Shown here: in pieces, positions 34,501 through 41,700 of the stretch
Layout of the letters: each line of letters opens with the position of its first letter
Numbering within the stretch: position 1 is the stretch's first letter
Origin: Beta vulgaris subsp. vulgaris
Taxonomy: Eukaryota; Streptophyta; Magnoliopsida; Caryophyllales; Amaranthaceae
NCBI RefSeq assembly: GCF_026745355.1
Contig: NC_079205.1
Coordinates: forward strand, 36,069,660-36,133,659
Reading direction: 5' to 3'
DNA: 64,000 bases
Notes under the pieces: model-generated
Seen by the model: the letters and a program-made list of their open reading frames with translations, nothing else
What the model was told of the DNA's origin: nothing
Database searches by the model: none
Program-made: the position numbers and the translations under genes

Positions 34501-36145
34501 TAGAATAAGCAAAACCTATACCTAGTGTTTGTTTAATAATTTGATAGATTTAAACCCCATACCTCAAACCCATTAGGGAGCGTTTGGTTCACATGATTCT
34601 GGTATTAGGGATGGGTTTAGAATGAGCAAAACCCATACCTAGTGTTTGTTTTATTATTTAATAGATTTAAAACCCATACCTCAAACCCATAAGGTATGGG
34701 GTTTAGAAGGGCCAGGGAGGTGGGTTTGGCTCATACCAATACCTCTAGGTTTTAAATACAAGAAAAAATTTCATTCTCAAATAAAAACCAAACACATGGT
34801 ATTAGGTATCAAGTTCCAAAGCTATACCACCTTGATTTCATTCCTCATTCCAAACCCATACCACTATGTGAACCAAACGCCCCCTTAAGTATGGGGTTTA
34901 GAAACCCAAGGGGGAGGTGGGTTTGGCTCATACCAATACCTCTAGGTATTAAATAGAAAAAAAAAATTCATTCTCAAATAAAACCAAACACATACATGGT
35001 ATTAGGTTCAAGTTCCAAACATATACCACCTTGATTTCATTCCTGATTCCAAACTCATACCACTATGTGAACCAAACGCCCCCTTATATATAATATGGTG
35101 AATTTTATCGGAAAACATATAGTGAAATTATATGCAATATAATGGAGGATTTAAATTTAATGTTTTAACATGCAGAAATATGTAGGTGGTATAGTATGTA
35201 TTGTGACACGTGCTTTAACATATAGAAAGATGTAATGAGTGTCTAAATCATTACTGAGTGTCTGCATGATAGTGAGTCTATGAATGATATATTAGATTGT
35301 TCATAAATGACGTAATTTCCATATGATATAATATGTTTATGAATGATAGTTTCTTCATCATATATTGGAATTCTAAATGATATAGTGAATTATTTAAATA
35401 TGATGTAGTTTCTGCATGATATAATATGTTTGTGAATAATATAATGAGTTTCTACATGATCTAGTGAGTTTTTACATAATATAGTAAATTATTCAAAAAT
35501 GATACGTGTTTTTGACCTAGTGCACACTAATATTAACGTGATTCTGATCTACCAAATCAAATTGTTTTCTCATACCTTAACATCATGATTTTTTGGCCTT
35601 CTATGATAAACAGTATTTGTATGTTACGGTATTTAACACATTATTTTGGAGGGCCCTGATAAAATCATGCTAAAAATGCCAATCCAAATTATAGAATGTC
35701 TGGAACCTGGACCCGAACTACAACGGTTGGGCAAGGCAAACTATAGTAGTAAGCCATTTTGGTCGAGTACGTTTTAGTTCTTATTTGTCAAGCTTTGCAC
35801 CACTGGTTTATACAAGGCCTTAATTGCTACAACATCAAATAATTTTCAAAACACCCATTCTCGTCCCTTCAAACTGGTTTCAATCAATGCACAAATACGC
35901 ATACAGAGTCGTATTAAAAAAGATATACATTTTTTTTTCATTTATTTAATTTTTTAAATTCTGCAAAAAATAATCACTAGAGTACGTAAGCTCATACCAT
36001 TGCAAAGCACGATAATCCAAATGCTAATCAGAGTCTTCCATGGAATTTCCTCTTGAGTATCTTTTCGCTTTTCGATCTTACATCCAGGACAACCTTCATA
36101 GTATACTTTCTCTAATAAGTGGATTTTGCTCTGACCATCCTCCAT
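4728..36145 (-). CDS. ZIFL: ZIFL-type major facilitator transporter (15 exons, 3' end missing)
   Basis: This is a multi-pass membrane transporter of the ZINC INDUCED FACILITATOR-LIKE group. Characterised members act at the vacuolar or plasma membrane in zinc, phytosiderophore/nicotianamine or potassium-linked transport; the substrate here is not known. Exons on the minus strand: 36145-35998, 28919-28879, 28257-28197, 28083-27981, 27853-27751, 23013-22960, 19037-18975, 8355-8306, 8192-8117, 7414-7199, 5715-5628, 5349-5264, 5169-5062, 4947-4903, 4816-4728. They join into 443 codons plus 2 nt with every junction GT-AG and in phase. Hallmarks are the N-terminal cysteine motif [12 protein letters not shown] motif A ([12 protein letters not shown]) and [20 protein letters not shown] after the charged central loop, then C-terminal [20 protein letters not shown]. 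Relatives are about 480-490 residues long, so one last exon is missing. The ATG is the first in frame and fits family N-termini. Confidence 0.93.
4903..4947 (-). CDS. ZIFL: ZIFL exon 14
   Basis: 45 nt encoding [15 protein letters not shown]. The family has T-FILQN-AV here. The acceptor is CCGATCAG and the donor GTATTT. Confidence 0.88.
5062..5169 (-). CDS. ZIFL: ZIFL exon 13
   Basis: 108 nt encoding [20 protein letters not shown] then [16 protein letters not shown]. The acceptor is TGTGCAG and the donor GTAAGTG. Confidence 0.92.
5264..5349 (-). CDS. ZIFL: ZIFL exon 12
   Basis: 86 nt encoding [20 protein letters not shown] then PVMVTRICG. The acceptor is CTTTTAG and the donor GTATGT. Confidence 0.92.
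5628..5715 (-). CDS. ZIFL: ZIFL exon 11
   Basis: 88 nt encoding [20 protein letters not shown] then AVGVILSIT plus 1 nt. The acceptor is CTACAG and the donor GTAAAG. Confidence 0.93.
5716..7198. other. ZIFL intron 10, no gene
   Basis: AT-rich intron of 1,483 bp. A 530-bp block (about 6012-6542) has a TG...CA-like outline and could be an old solo LTR, but no target duplication matches. A GGCCCGTTTAGTTAGTGG motif at 6774 resembles one Harbinger MITE end, and part of it recurs at about 8455. Nothing else is recognised. Confidence 0.35.
7199..7414 (-). CDS. ZIFL: ZIFL exon 10 (central loop and membrane segment 7)
   Basis: 216 nt, 72 codons, starting [20 protein letters not shown]. This is the hydrophilic, charged, partly histidine-bearing central loop of ZIFL proteins. 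It ends in [20 protein letters not shown] then AYTE. The acceptor is ATGTAG and the donor GTTAGC. Confidence 0.93.
7514..7803. mobile_element. Harbinger/Tourist-like MITE in ZIFL intron 9
   Basis: This 290-bp non-coding element begins GAGCTTGTTTGGTT and its other end reads GGTTTGTTTGGTT in reverse complement. It is flanked by TTAA on both sides (7510-7513 and 7804-7807), consistent with the TTA target preference of PIF/Harbinger MITEs. The body contains internally complementary GGGAAATT/AATTTCC stretches. Confidence 0.72.
8117..8192 (-). CDS. ZIFL: ZIFL exon 9
   Basis: 76 nt encoding (R)[17 protein letters not shown] then TISAFWLP, membrane segment 6. The acceptor is GCTGCAG and the donor GTTAGT. 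Confidence 0.92.
8306..8355 (-). CDS. ZIFL: ZIFL exon 8
   Basis: 50 nt encoding [16 protein letters not shown] plus 2 nt. The acceptor is CCTTCAG; a second AG 6 nt inside would break the phase. It follows the 10.6-kb intron 7. Confidence 0.92.
8637..9001 (+). repeat. Left LTR of the intron-7 copia element
   Basis: It starts TGTTGATATACATGG and ends ...AACTTCAATA, and it matches 11707-12075 closely. The end CAATA instead of CAACA is shared by both LTRs, so that change predates this insertion. Confidence 0.92.
9002..9013 (+). promoter_or_regulatory. Primer binding site (initiator tRNA-Met type)
   Basis: TAATATCAGAGC lies immediately after the left LTR. It differs by two bases from the usual plant copia primer site TGGTATCAGAGC. 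Confidence 0.75.
9072..11700 (+). pseudogene. Copia pol remnant: integrase, reverse transcriptase, RNase H
   Basis: Integrase (about 9155-9780) shows the first two acidic residues in [12 protein letters not shown] and [10 protein letters not shown]. The glutamate follows in [13 protein letters not shown], with an in-frame stop at 9366-9368 between them. Frame changes follow near 9620-9660. Reverse transcriptase (about 10205-10905) is well kept: [34 protein letters not shown] and an intact YVDDIILAG box. A frame break near 10905 leads to RNase H (10918-11424, [14 protein letters not shown] and [10 protein letters not shown]). It continues in broken frames through a [12 protein letters not shown] end near 11640. 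Gag and protease are absent. Confidence 0.92.
11707..12075 (+). repeat. Right LTR of the intron-7 copia element
   Basis: It follows a run of 11-12 G (polypurine tract) and matches 8637-9001. The first base of TG is mutated to G. It ends CAATA followed by the target copy AAATG. Confidence 0.92.
12076..13307. other. ZIFL intron 7 spacer, no gene
   Basis: A locally GC-richer block lies at about 12196-12440; no protein homology is recognised. A 42-bp sequence is repeated exactly (12634-12675 and 12736-12777). Confidence 0.5.
12634..12777. repeat. Exact 42-bp direct repeat pair
   Basis: GAGCTATGTACTCCAACCAG and the following 22 bases occur identically at 12634-12675 and 12736-12777, with 60 bp between copies. 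Confidence 0.9.
13308..13849 (+). mobile_element. Degenerate non-autonomous Helitron
   Basis: It starts TCTCTACAAATATATTAAAAG after an A and ends CTAA before a T, fitting Helitron 5'-TC...CTRR-3' ends inserted between A and T. It is closely related to 16799-17498, sharing the internal segments CGTGTGACCTTT, TTATTACGTAA and TTTCTTAATCGACCAAAAA. The subterminal hairpin is decayed. Confidence 0.65.
13850..15134. other. ZIFL intron 7 spacer with an hAT-like GAGCTCGA-rich end
   Basis: There is no coding region. Around 14728-14960 an AGGTGTAAGTAATG start followed by many tcgagctcgag/aactcaaa motifs resembles the end of a common plant hAT-type non-autonomous element. Similar GAGCTCGAG-rich sequence reappears at 17600-18065, ending in CATTTACACCC. 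Confidence 0.45.
15150..15435. repeat. CACTA left subterminal repeat array
   Basis: About ten copies of a core like AAGGGCTGCGCTT occur in alternating orientation, able to form hairpins. In CACTA elements such arrays are the binding sites of the TNPA-type protein. Confidence 0.85.
15662..16101 (+). pseudogene. Captured receptor-like cytoplasmic kinase fragment (RLCK-VII/PBS1-like)
   Basis: This is a partial serine/threonine kinase domain inside the CACTA element. Exon 15662-15779 encodes [20 protein letters not shown] and [16 protein letters not shown] (subdomains V-VIa). Exon 15979-16101 encodes [15 protein letters not shown], the catalytic loop with an RD core, and [20 protein letters not shown] with the DFG magnesium loop. 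A GT-AG intron (15780-15978) sits at a place where plant RLCK genes also have an intron. Exon 1 is preceded by an AG and exon 2 ends where the next family intron would begin. The piece was therefore copied from genomic DNA, not from mRNA. The N-lobe, activation-loop end and C-lobe are missing, so it is not an active kinase. The closest group by eye is the At5g47070/PBL type. Confidence 0.88.
16425..16700. repeat. CACTA right subterminal repeat array
   Basis: Same AAGGGCTGCG-type motif as the left array, about ten copies in both orientations, some as near-perfect hairpins. Confidence 0.85.
16799..17498 (+). mobile_element. Non-autonomous Helitron
   Basis: This 700-bp element starts TCTATACAAATATATTAAAA after an A and ends AAAAACTAG before a T, with a GC-rich subterminal stretch (CCCGGAGACTCG). 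It is related to 13308-13849. The inner part around 16980-17240 is extra and ends in GGAGGCAGTA, suggesting an inserted Stowaway-type piece. Confidence 0.8.
17499..18368. other. ZIFL intron 7 spacer with hAT-like debris
   Basis: There is no coding region. It holds an (AT)n microsatellite and GAGCTCGAG-rich sequence ending in CATTTACACCC near 18063, an hAT-like end. Confidence 0.5.
17794..17893. repeat. (AT)n microsatellite
   Basis: About 100 bp of nearly uninterrupted AT dinucleotides with a few register slips. Confidence 0.97.
18369..18631 (+). mobile_element. Short non-autonomous Helitron
   Basis: This 263-bp element starts TCTATACTAATATATTGG and ends in a CCCGA...TCGGG hairpin followed by AATAAAAACTAG and then T. 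The left flank is T rather than the usual A. Confidence 0.8.
18975..19037 (-). CDS. ZIFL: ZIFL exon 7
   Basis: 63 nt encoding [17 protein letters not shown] then LLAQ. The acceptor is TTTTACAG and the donor GTAAGTTG. It sits between two short Helitrons (18369-18631 and 19128-19395). Confidence 0.93.
19128..19395 (+). mobile_element. Short non-autonomous Helitron (first of a fused pair)
   Basis: This 268-bp element starts TCTATACTAATATATTAAAA after an A and ends in a CCCGGG...CCCGGG hairpin, then CCTAATAACTAG before a T. It lies in ZIFL intron 6, 90 bp upstream of exon 7. Confidence 0.88.
19396..19654 (+). mobile_element. Short non-autonomous Helitron (second of a fused pair)
   Basis: It begins directly at the CTAG of the previous Helitron with TTAATATATCAAAAGGCG, the same family start minus its first bases. 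It ends CCCGG...CCCGGG then CCTAAAAACCAG (CTAG mutated to CCAG). Confidence 0.78.
19708..22770 (-). pseudogene. L1-type LINE ORF2 remnant, 5' truncated
   Basis: A degraded non-LTR retrotransposon in ZIFL intron 6, on the gene's own strand. From 5' to 3' it shows an RT N-terminal part ([19 protein letters not shown] near 22430), [15 protein letters not shown] near 22170, [13 protein letters not shown] near 22040 and the catalytic [13 protein letters not shown] near 21760. RNase H pieces ([13 protein letters not shown] near 19960-20000) end it. Stops and frameshifts are frequent. The endonuclease and ORF1 are missing, as expected for a 5'-truncated copy. The 3' end near 19708 has the TTTGATTGTATTAAT-then-A-rich form common in plant LINEs. 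Confidence 0.88.
22960..23013 (-). CDS. ZIFL: ZIFL exon 6
   Basis: 54 nt encoding [18 protein letters not shown]. The acceptor is GAGCAG and the donor GTAAGC. It lies 4.7 kb from exon 5. Confidence 0.9.
23014..23724. other. ZIFL intron 5, no gene
   Basis: AT-rich sequence with nothing recognised. Confidence 0.5.
23725..24280. mobile_element. hAT-type non-autonomous element, older copy
   Basis: A relative of 24337-24880 with decayed ends (GAGGTGTTAAAGTTATTCGG / CCGAACTTTCTCCCATA). The flanking octamers TTGGTAAA and TTAGTAAG match at 6 of 8 positions. The body is rich in ATCGGATTGGATT motifs. Confidence 0.75.
24337..24880. mobile_element. hAT-type non-autonomous element, younger copy
   Basis: This 544-bp element has inverted ends AGGGGTGAAAGTT, imperfect only at the outermost base. 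It is flanked by a perfect 8-bp target duplication GTTCTCAT (24329-24336 and 24881-24888). It encodes no transposase. Inside, GGATT/GGATC repeats are dense (for example 24750-24785). Confidence 0.92.
25290..27150 (+). pseudogene. LINE remnant (ORF1-like piece and RNase H)
   Basis: This is a sense-strand non-LTR retrotransposon remnant in ZIFL intron 5, with a large internal deletion. Near 25320-25450 the reading [20 protein letters not shown] followed by [12 protein letters not shown] resembles the conserved segment before the zinc knuckle in plant LINE ORF1. Near 26600-27000 broken frames resemble a plant RVT_3-type RNase H, ending in [12 protein letters not shown]. The RT and endonuclease are gone. 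An A-rich tail lies at about 27110-27150. The ORF1 call is weaker than the RNase H call. Confidence 0.65.
27337..27630. mobile_element. Stowaway-like MITE
   Basis: This 294-bp element has inverted ends CTATCTCCATTTTTTGAAGT and CTTCCTCCTTTTTTTCGAAG (reverse complement of the right end). It is flanked by TA (27335-27336 and 27631-27632) and lies 120 bp from ZIFL exon 5. Confidence 0.78.
27751..27853 (-). CDS. ZIFL: ZIFL exon 5
   Basis: 103 nt encoding [20 protein letters not shown] then [15 protein letters not shown]. The acceptor is ATTGCAG and the donor GTATAT. It corresponds to membrane segments 3-4. Confidence 0.93.
27981..28083 (-). CDS. ZIFL: ZIFL exon 4 (MFS motif A)
   Basis: 103 nt encoding [16 protein letters not shown] then [18 protein letters not shown]. 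It contains the MFS signature ADRYGRKP between membrane segments 2 and 3. The donor is GTTCGT, weaker than consensus but the only one that keeps phase. Confidence 0.92.
28197..28257 (-). CDS. ZIFL: ZIFL exon 3
   Basis: 61 nt encoding [20 protein letters not shown] plus 1 nt. The acceptor is ATTGCAG and the donor GTGAGT. It corresponds to the loop and start of membrane segment 2 in the family. Confidence 0.93.
28258..28878. other. ZIFL intron 2, no gene
   Basis: AT-rich 621-bp intron. Sequence around 28480-28735 resembles decayed Stowaway-type interior. No coding region is seen. Confidence 0.5.
28879..28919 (-). CDS. ZIFL: ZIFL exon 2 (micro-exon)
   Basis: A 41-nt exon encoding (A)[13 protein letters not shown], a strongly conserved ZIFL segment. 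The acceptor is TATTTCAG and the donor GTAAGAGG. It completes the split codon from exon 1 and ends in phase 0. Confidence 0.92.
28990..29073. repeat. 84-bp near-perfect palindrome
   Basis: The arms GATAGAGTATAGATCTATTC... and its complement flank a central TTAA (29030-29033). The 40-base arms differ at four positions. It can fold into a long hairpin. Confidence 0.93.
29231..30225 (+). mobile_element. Non-coding LTR element (TRIM-like), 3' LTR interrupted
   Basis: A putative LTR starts TGTTGGAAGTGCTCCC (29231) and ends near 29535, followed by a primer-site-like TGGTATCAAGAG. The internal part has no coding region. It ends near 30196-30210 in GAAGCAAGGTGGTG, matching the GGAGCAAGGGGGTG that precedes the first LTR. 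After it a new LTR start (TGCTGAAGTTAATGC) is cut by the next element. Confidence 0.5.
30321..30633 (+). repeat. TRIM-like LTR A
   Basis: It runs from TGTCTTATGGCATCC to ...AACTTATCA, with TATATATAG as a possible TATA box at about 30570. TGGTATCACAAGCC follows. Confidence 0.75.
31140..31550. mobile_element. MITE inserted in a (TA)n microsatellite
   Basis: This 410-bp element has long inverted ends. The left contains GTGAGAACCGTGATAACCAC. The right, in reverse complement, contains GAAAACCGTGAGAACCACTC. TA repeats flank both sides. The interior is made of many AAAATGAGCAAAA-like units and has no coding capacity. Confidence 0.78.
32143..32459 (+). repeat. TRIM-like LTR B
   Basis: Related to LTR A throughout (TGTCTTGTGGCATCC ... 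ACTTTATCA), with the same TATATATAG motif near 32390. A degenerate primer site, TGATATCATGAGGC, follows. Confidence 0.75.
33087..33711. mobile_element. hAT-type non-autonomous element in LTR C
   Basis: This 625-bp element has short inverted ends TAGAGATTGCC / TAGAGATGTCC. The flanking octamers CTTGTGGC and ATTGTGGC match at 7 of 8 positions. It is rich in GCCCG/CGGGC, like common plant hAT MITEs. Confidence 0.85.
33920..34276. mobile_element. Fold-back element, probably MULE-type MITE, in LTR C
   Basis: Inverted repeats of about 70 bp start GGGAAAATTTCCCAAAATAA (left) and GGGAAAATTTGTCAAAAATT (right, reverse complement). The flanks CAAGTAAAG and AAAATAAAG suggest a decayed 9-bp duplication, offset by two bases on the right. 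Confidence 0.65.
34459..35083. mobile_element. Outer Harbinger/Tourist-like MITE
   Basis: The ends are GGGAGTGTTTGGTTCATATG and GGGGGCGTTTGGTTCACATA (reverse complement of the right end), flanked by TTA (34456-34458 and 35084-35086). It is split by a second member of the same family at 34576-34884. Without the insert and one TTA it is 313 bp. Confidence 0.92.
34576..34884. mobile_element. Inner Harbinger/Tourist-like MITE nested in its sibling
   Basis: This 309-bp element has the same ends (GGGAGCGTTTGGTTCACATG / GGGGGCGTTTGGTTCACATA). TTA lies on both sides (34573-34575 and 34885-34887). Confidence 0.93.
35087..35997. other. ZIFL intron 1, degenerate AT-rich repeats
   Basis: At 35100-35510 degenerate units such as GATATAGTGAGTTTCTACAT recur many times. 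The rest is unrecognised. Exon 1 ends at 35998. Confidence 0.5.
35998..36145 (-). CDS. ZIFL: ZIFL exon 1
   Basis: 148 nt (49 codons plus 1 nt) from the ATG. It encodes the cytosolic N-terminus with the CPGC motif and the start of the first membrane segment ([10 protein letters not shown]). The donor is G|GTATGAGC. Confidence 0.93.
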
Positions 36146-38615
36146 TTTTCCTTTAATTGATAATATTTCTCACCCTCAACTAAACTCACTTGACCAACAT
36201 ATATGATATATATGGAGATTTGAGAAATATGTGGAAAAACTGCAAGAAACAGCAGTGAAAATTCGTAAGCCCCACCATAAAATCATCTCATTAAGGACTA
36301 AAAGTTGTTGTCATTTGATTTTACCTGCTGGAAGTAGTACCAGTCTACAATAATGTTACGGCTGTTTGTCCTTGAAGATGCCTTAGCTTTCTTATGATCT
36401 GCTAGTCATCAAAACGAAATATAGAGACGTTCTATTGAACGAAGGCCAGATGAATCATCAGCACATGCGTCACGCACGTTTTGTCAACAGCAGTCAGACC
36501 AAGGAAAAACCAAATTTGTATTCTTTGGTTAACTCTTGCTAGTGATATATCATATATGGCCTACTTGCTGCCACCCATGTTAGTTCTAGTTTGCGCCAAT
36601 TTGGTTTTGAATACTTAGTTCGACCAAAGAAGAAGTATGTGTATCGCTTTTTGGCACCTCTTGTTGAATATTATGACATACTTAGGCCTCATTATTTTGT
36701 ATTGGGAGAAATTGAACTGAACTGAACTGAAATGTGAAAATTTTGAACATGAGAGAGCATTTGAACTGAACTGAACTGATAATAAATCTAAAAGAACAAG
36801 ACTATATTACTTTATCCATATAAATACTTTTTTATTTGTCCTGATTTTGTTTTTCATAATTGTGAAAAAGAAATAATATTCTCATAATAGTCATAATAAC
36901 AATGTTGTAGATGGCCACTACTTCATTCTCACGTTCAATCAAATTTGTCCCCTTGGTTAACTCTTGCGACATTTGTGTGGCCCACTTCCTATTTGCTAAT
37001 AGTCTAATATAATATGGCGTGTTTCTGTTGTTTTTTTCTTTGATTATTTAAATTCATGAAGATGCGTCTATATTAGTTTAGCTCCCAAGATCTTATATTT
37101 GACTTTGTCACTGCTGATTGCGGGGGTTGGTACGTAAACCTATCTTATAAGTATACTAGAATTTTTTACACGCATATTTTTTCTGAATAGAAATTCAATT
37201 TTCTTCGACATAATAGTCAAAATTTGAACATTAGACATACGTAGTATAATTGCTTTTAGTTGCAAAATTTGATTGGTTTTGTTTTTGTCACTTAAGTCTC
37301 TCACCATTCTTTTTGTTTTTTTTTTTACTTTTCAAAGTTAAATTCTATGAATAAAATAGAAATTTTTTTGAATTTATTTATGATTTCTAATTATTATTAT
37401 TTTTTAGTTGATTTTTGAAATAAGTACAATACTTCATAAATTATAAAGAAAGTAAACACTTTGATTTCAAGTCAACTTTTTCATAGGTTGTAGTTTGTAA
37501 GTGAATTTTTAAGTTCTTGTAAAGTTTCCTCATATTAGTGATTTCCATAACGTAAATTATGCAATTTTATGATTTTAGTTGACTTGTGGATGATTATTAT
37601 AATTATATTTTTGATATTTTTGTTTGAAGTCTCCTTTGATTTGTAAGTGAATTTGTAATTTAGAATGGGAAGGGAGTAAGATAGTCTCTTCATTCGGGGA
37701 CACCATAGCTCCCCCCTTCCGATCCCTTATATAATAGAGTTATATTGTACTTTAATTCTTGAATGATATTTTATATAAACCTTTTTACCTTGATAATTTA
37801 TCACTATTATATAATAGAAAAAAGTACGTCCAAATATATGTAAAAGTTTCATTATATATAGGAAACACTATTAAAAAAAGTAAATAATTTTTTTCCTCGT
37901 CTAATTTCTATTTTGATTTCACTACAAAAACACCTCTATTTTTTATCATGACCCACCATTAATTATGAATGGTTCTTGAGAATAGTGATTTGTAAGTAAA
38001 TTTTTGTAAATGTTGTTGTATGTATTGACGTTCTAGGTTATTAGTTTTAGTTTGTATATTAATTTTAAGTTTTAATAAAGTTTTCTGATTATTTGAGTGA
38101 TTTGCGTGATTTTTATAACGTGATTTTCTCAATTGTATGGGTGATTTGAAAAGTTTCTTCTTTTAAGTGATTTGTGAGTGAGTGTTGTAAATTTATTTGC
38201 GATATTTTGACATTCCTTTTGTAATTTAGAAAGAGAAGGAGGGCAAAATAGGCGTTTCTAAAGAGGACACCGTTGCTCCCCTTCCCTTATATAATAGAGA
38301 TATATGGTCATCACGGATTACGGTACGTTCTCTGAATTATAGTGTGCGCGCGCCATCAGAATATGTTGTTTTTCAGTATATTTGTTTGTTTTAACCCCTG
38401 ATGGGAAATTATTATCTAGGGAAATGTAAATCTAGGGTGGGATTCTGACCATTCAATCTAATAATACGAAGCAGGTTCAAGGAGTTGGGAAGGAAGAAAA
38501 TGATCATATTTTTTTCATTATAATTGTAACAAAAGATTTGTGTGTACTTGGTCCAAATTAATACTAGTATAATATTGACTAATATTACACATGTGTCTAA
38601 GTAGCCAAATAAAAT
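36146..38615. other. Region upstream of ZIFL: promoter and repeats
   Basis: The transporter's 5' leader and promoter must lie here, read on the minus strand, but I cannot fix a TATA box. CCAGCAG|GTAAAATC near 36325 (minus) could be the donor of a leader intron. There are inverted ACTGAACTGAACTGA motifs at 36715-36770. Two related segments ending CTTATATAATAGAG lie at about 37440-37740 and 37990-38300 and look like a dispersed repeat. Confidence 0.4.
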
Positions 38616-38711
38616 CTTAAACAACATTCCCTTCTTTTTCTTTTTTTTTTTTTCATTTTTTTTTTTTAAAGAAAAAAACGATATATAAAATTCAACAATA
38701 TTACAAGCTAA

Positions 38712-41700
38712 TTAGCCATGATCATCCGAAACCATGTCCAGCTGAGACCAGTTTTTAGCTTCTTCTTCTACTAAGTTCATACAAACCGAGGGAGGGGAAG
38801 AAAAAATTTGCATTACATTGATGGTTGCAGTCCTCCCTATTACATATTTTGCTAGCTTATCCGCAACCCTGTTTGATTCCCTTCCTTCATGGTAAAGCTT
38901 GTGGCCTGTGGACTCTTGGAGGAACTCCCTACATAAATGAACAACATCACAGATATTACTTTTTATGCTACTGTTACTACTAATTTCCTTAGTCGCATTC
39001 TTGCAATATGAGGAAATAATGACTGATCTCCAGCCATTCTCCTTCACCCACTCGAGGCCCATGAGGATTGCGCGAGTTTCGGCTTCCTGTGGGTCAGCAC
39101 AGCAGGTCTTCATTGCAATCCCGCCCACCCAGATGCCCTTGTGATCCCTGCAAATTGCCGCTAAGCTCGCTTGTTTTCTATTAATTAAGAAAGAGCTATC
39201 CACGTTAACTTTAAGTACATTAGGAGGTGGAGGAATCCAACAACCCTGGGCGAGGGACATGGAAGTAGAAGGGTGCGAAGTCCCAGAGGACCTGGTTCTG
39301 GAGATGGAATTGAGGCGAGAGAAAGATGCGATATAGGCTGACCCCATGGAGGGGGAGGAGGAAGAGGAGGAGGAGGTGGTGTTGTTGGGAGATTTACCCA
39401 TTTTAGGTTGGTTCATTGAATAGAACCATTCAGTGGCGGCCCAATGAGAATTTTTAATGGAGGAAAGATAAGGTAAGTTCTTTTTGTTTATGACCCAAGC
39501 ATTACGTCTCAACCATATGCCCCAGATTGTAAAGACAAACTCCACGTTGGACGGAATTTTTTCATCCTTCTGGTTTAAGTTATAGTTTAAGTCAACAGAG
39601 CAGCTACTTTTCAGCCACTCCTGGAACAGTAGGCTATTATCTAACGGGAAACCTATTTTTCCCCAAATCTCGGAGGCTTTATGACAACTTCTCAGAATAT
39701 GATCCATATTCTCTTCTTTATCCGGGCAAAACGAGCAGTTACTTGGGTGTGAAATCATGCGATAATTTATGTTGCTATTCGTGGGCATCCTATTCCATCT
39801 AATTTGCCAAAGAAACATTTTATGTTTTGGTAAACCCGGGGATTTCCAAATCCAATCCCATGATTCATCAGCCACGGTTGGGTCGAAAAACTCCCTAGCT
39901 CTTTTGGCACAAAATTTACCTAGGTGAGTCCAAGAAGAATAGGTGAAATCCGAGTCATTCGAAAACCTTATGGATCTTATTCTATCAATAATTTCATGAG
40001 TTAACGGAATAGATGAAATACAGGAAATGTCAGTATTCTTTATGATATTGACTCTCATATCTGATTCCCCTCTGCTTAGGGGGCCCTGAATAAGCGCTCT
40101 TAGGCTATCCCCATTAACCCATTTATCGTTCCAAAGATTAACGTTTGTGCCGTCTCCCACTACCCACGCTAAGCTCTTCTCATAATGGTCCCATCCTACC
40201 CTGATGTTTCTCCAAATGTGCGAACCTTTTTTGAAACTAAGGGGTTCTAAATTTTTTTTAAAATATTTTTCTTTGATAACCTTTGAAGCCCATAACAAGT
40301 TATTGTCTAATTTCCAACAAAGACGAGCCAAGTAGATTTTGTTAGTGGTATTATGCAAACTAAGGTCGAGCCCTCCTGTGGATTTGGCCTTACAAATCTT
40401 ATGCCACGCGATCCAGGAAATCTTTTTCTTGTTACCATTGCTATTCCAAAAGAAATTACTACAAATGGAATCAAGTTTCTTTTTGATAGCAACAGGGAAA
40501 TCAATCAAATGCATATAATACCTAGGAATAGCCTGCAGTGTAGCATTTATGAGGATTAATCTTCCCGTTTATTAAGGCTTTTGGCTTTCCAAGAAGCTAA
40601 TTTCCCCTCCACTTTATCTATGATGAAGCTAAGTTTATTTTTTGAAGGTTTCTTATGGCAAAGGGGAAAACCTAAATACGTACCCAAGTCACTAGTACTA
40701 GAAATGTTCATCTCCTGCTCAAATTCATCCATAATCTCGACGCTAGTATTCGGGGAGAAGAACAACATAATTTTCGATTCATTTTGCTTTTGGCCCGAGG
40801 TATGCAAGAAGTTGTTAAGTACTGATTTTATGGTCAATAGGGTGGATATGTTAGCTTCCCCAAAGAGAAGAATATCGTCAGCAAAGAAAAGGTGTGATAT
40901 CTCCGTACATCCCCTCCTAACCTTAAATGGCGTCCAATCTTTCGAATAACACGCTTCATGAATAGTGCCAGATAAATATTCTAAGCAGATAATGAACAGA
41001 TACGGTGATAATGGGTCCCCTTGCCTGATACCTCTAGAAGGGATAAATGGATCTGTGCGGGTCCCGTTAAATTGGATACAGGAATTACCCGCGGCAACAC
41101 AACTCATGATTAGTTTAATGGAATTATATGAGAAGTTAAGTCTTCTAAGACAGTGCTCTATGAAGGGCCACTCAAGCCTATCGTACGCCTTTTCAAGGTC
41201 CAATTTTAGAGCAAATAGGCCTTTTCTACCTTTCTTTTTGTTCATTGAGTGGAGGATCTCGGACGCTATTATATAGTTCTCCTCCGACCCCCTTCCAGGG
41301 ATAAAACTATTTTGGTTAGGGGATATAATGTCCTTTAAGTAGGGTCTAATTCTATTAACAATAATTTTCGTAATTATTTTATAAGAAGTGTTAACAAGGC
41401 TTATGGGTCTAAAGTTATTTAACCTAAGGGGGTTCGAGATTTTTGGAATGAGTGAGATGAGAGTGGAGTTCATGGTTTTTGGCATGGTAAGGGAGGCGAA
41501 AATTTCTCTCGTACACTCACAGCAATCATTTTTTATAGCCTCCCAAAAATGGTGATAGAAGAAAGCATGGAAATCATCATCACCAGGGGCTTTAGATGGA
41601 CCGATAGAGAAAACTGCATCTCGAATTTCCAAATCCGAAGGCTTAGAGCTACACTCGATGCTCTCACGAGACAGAATGGTGGGAGGAGGGTCAATATTAC

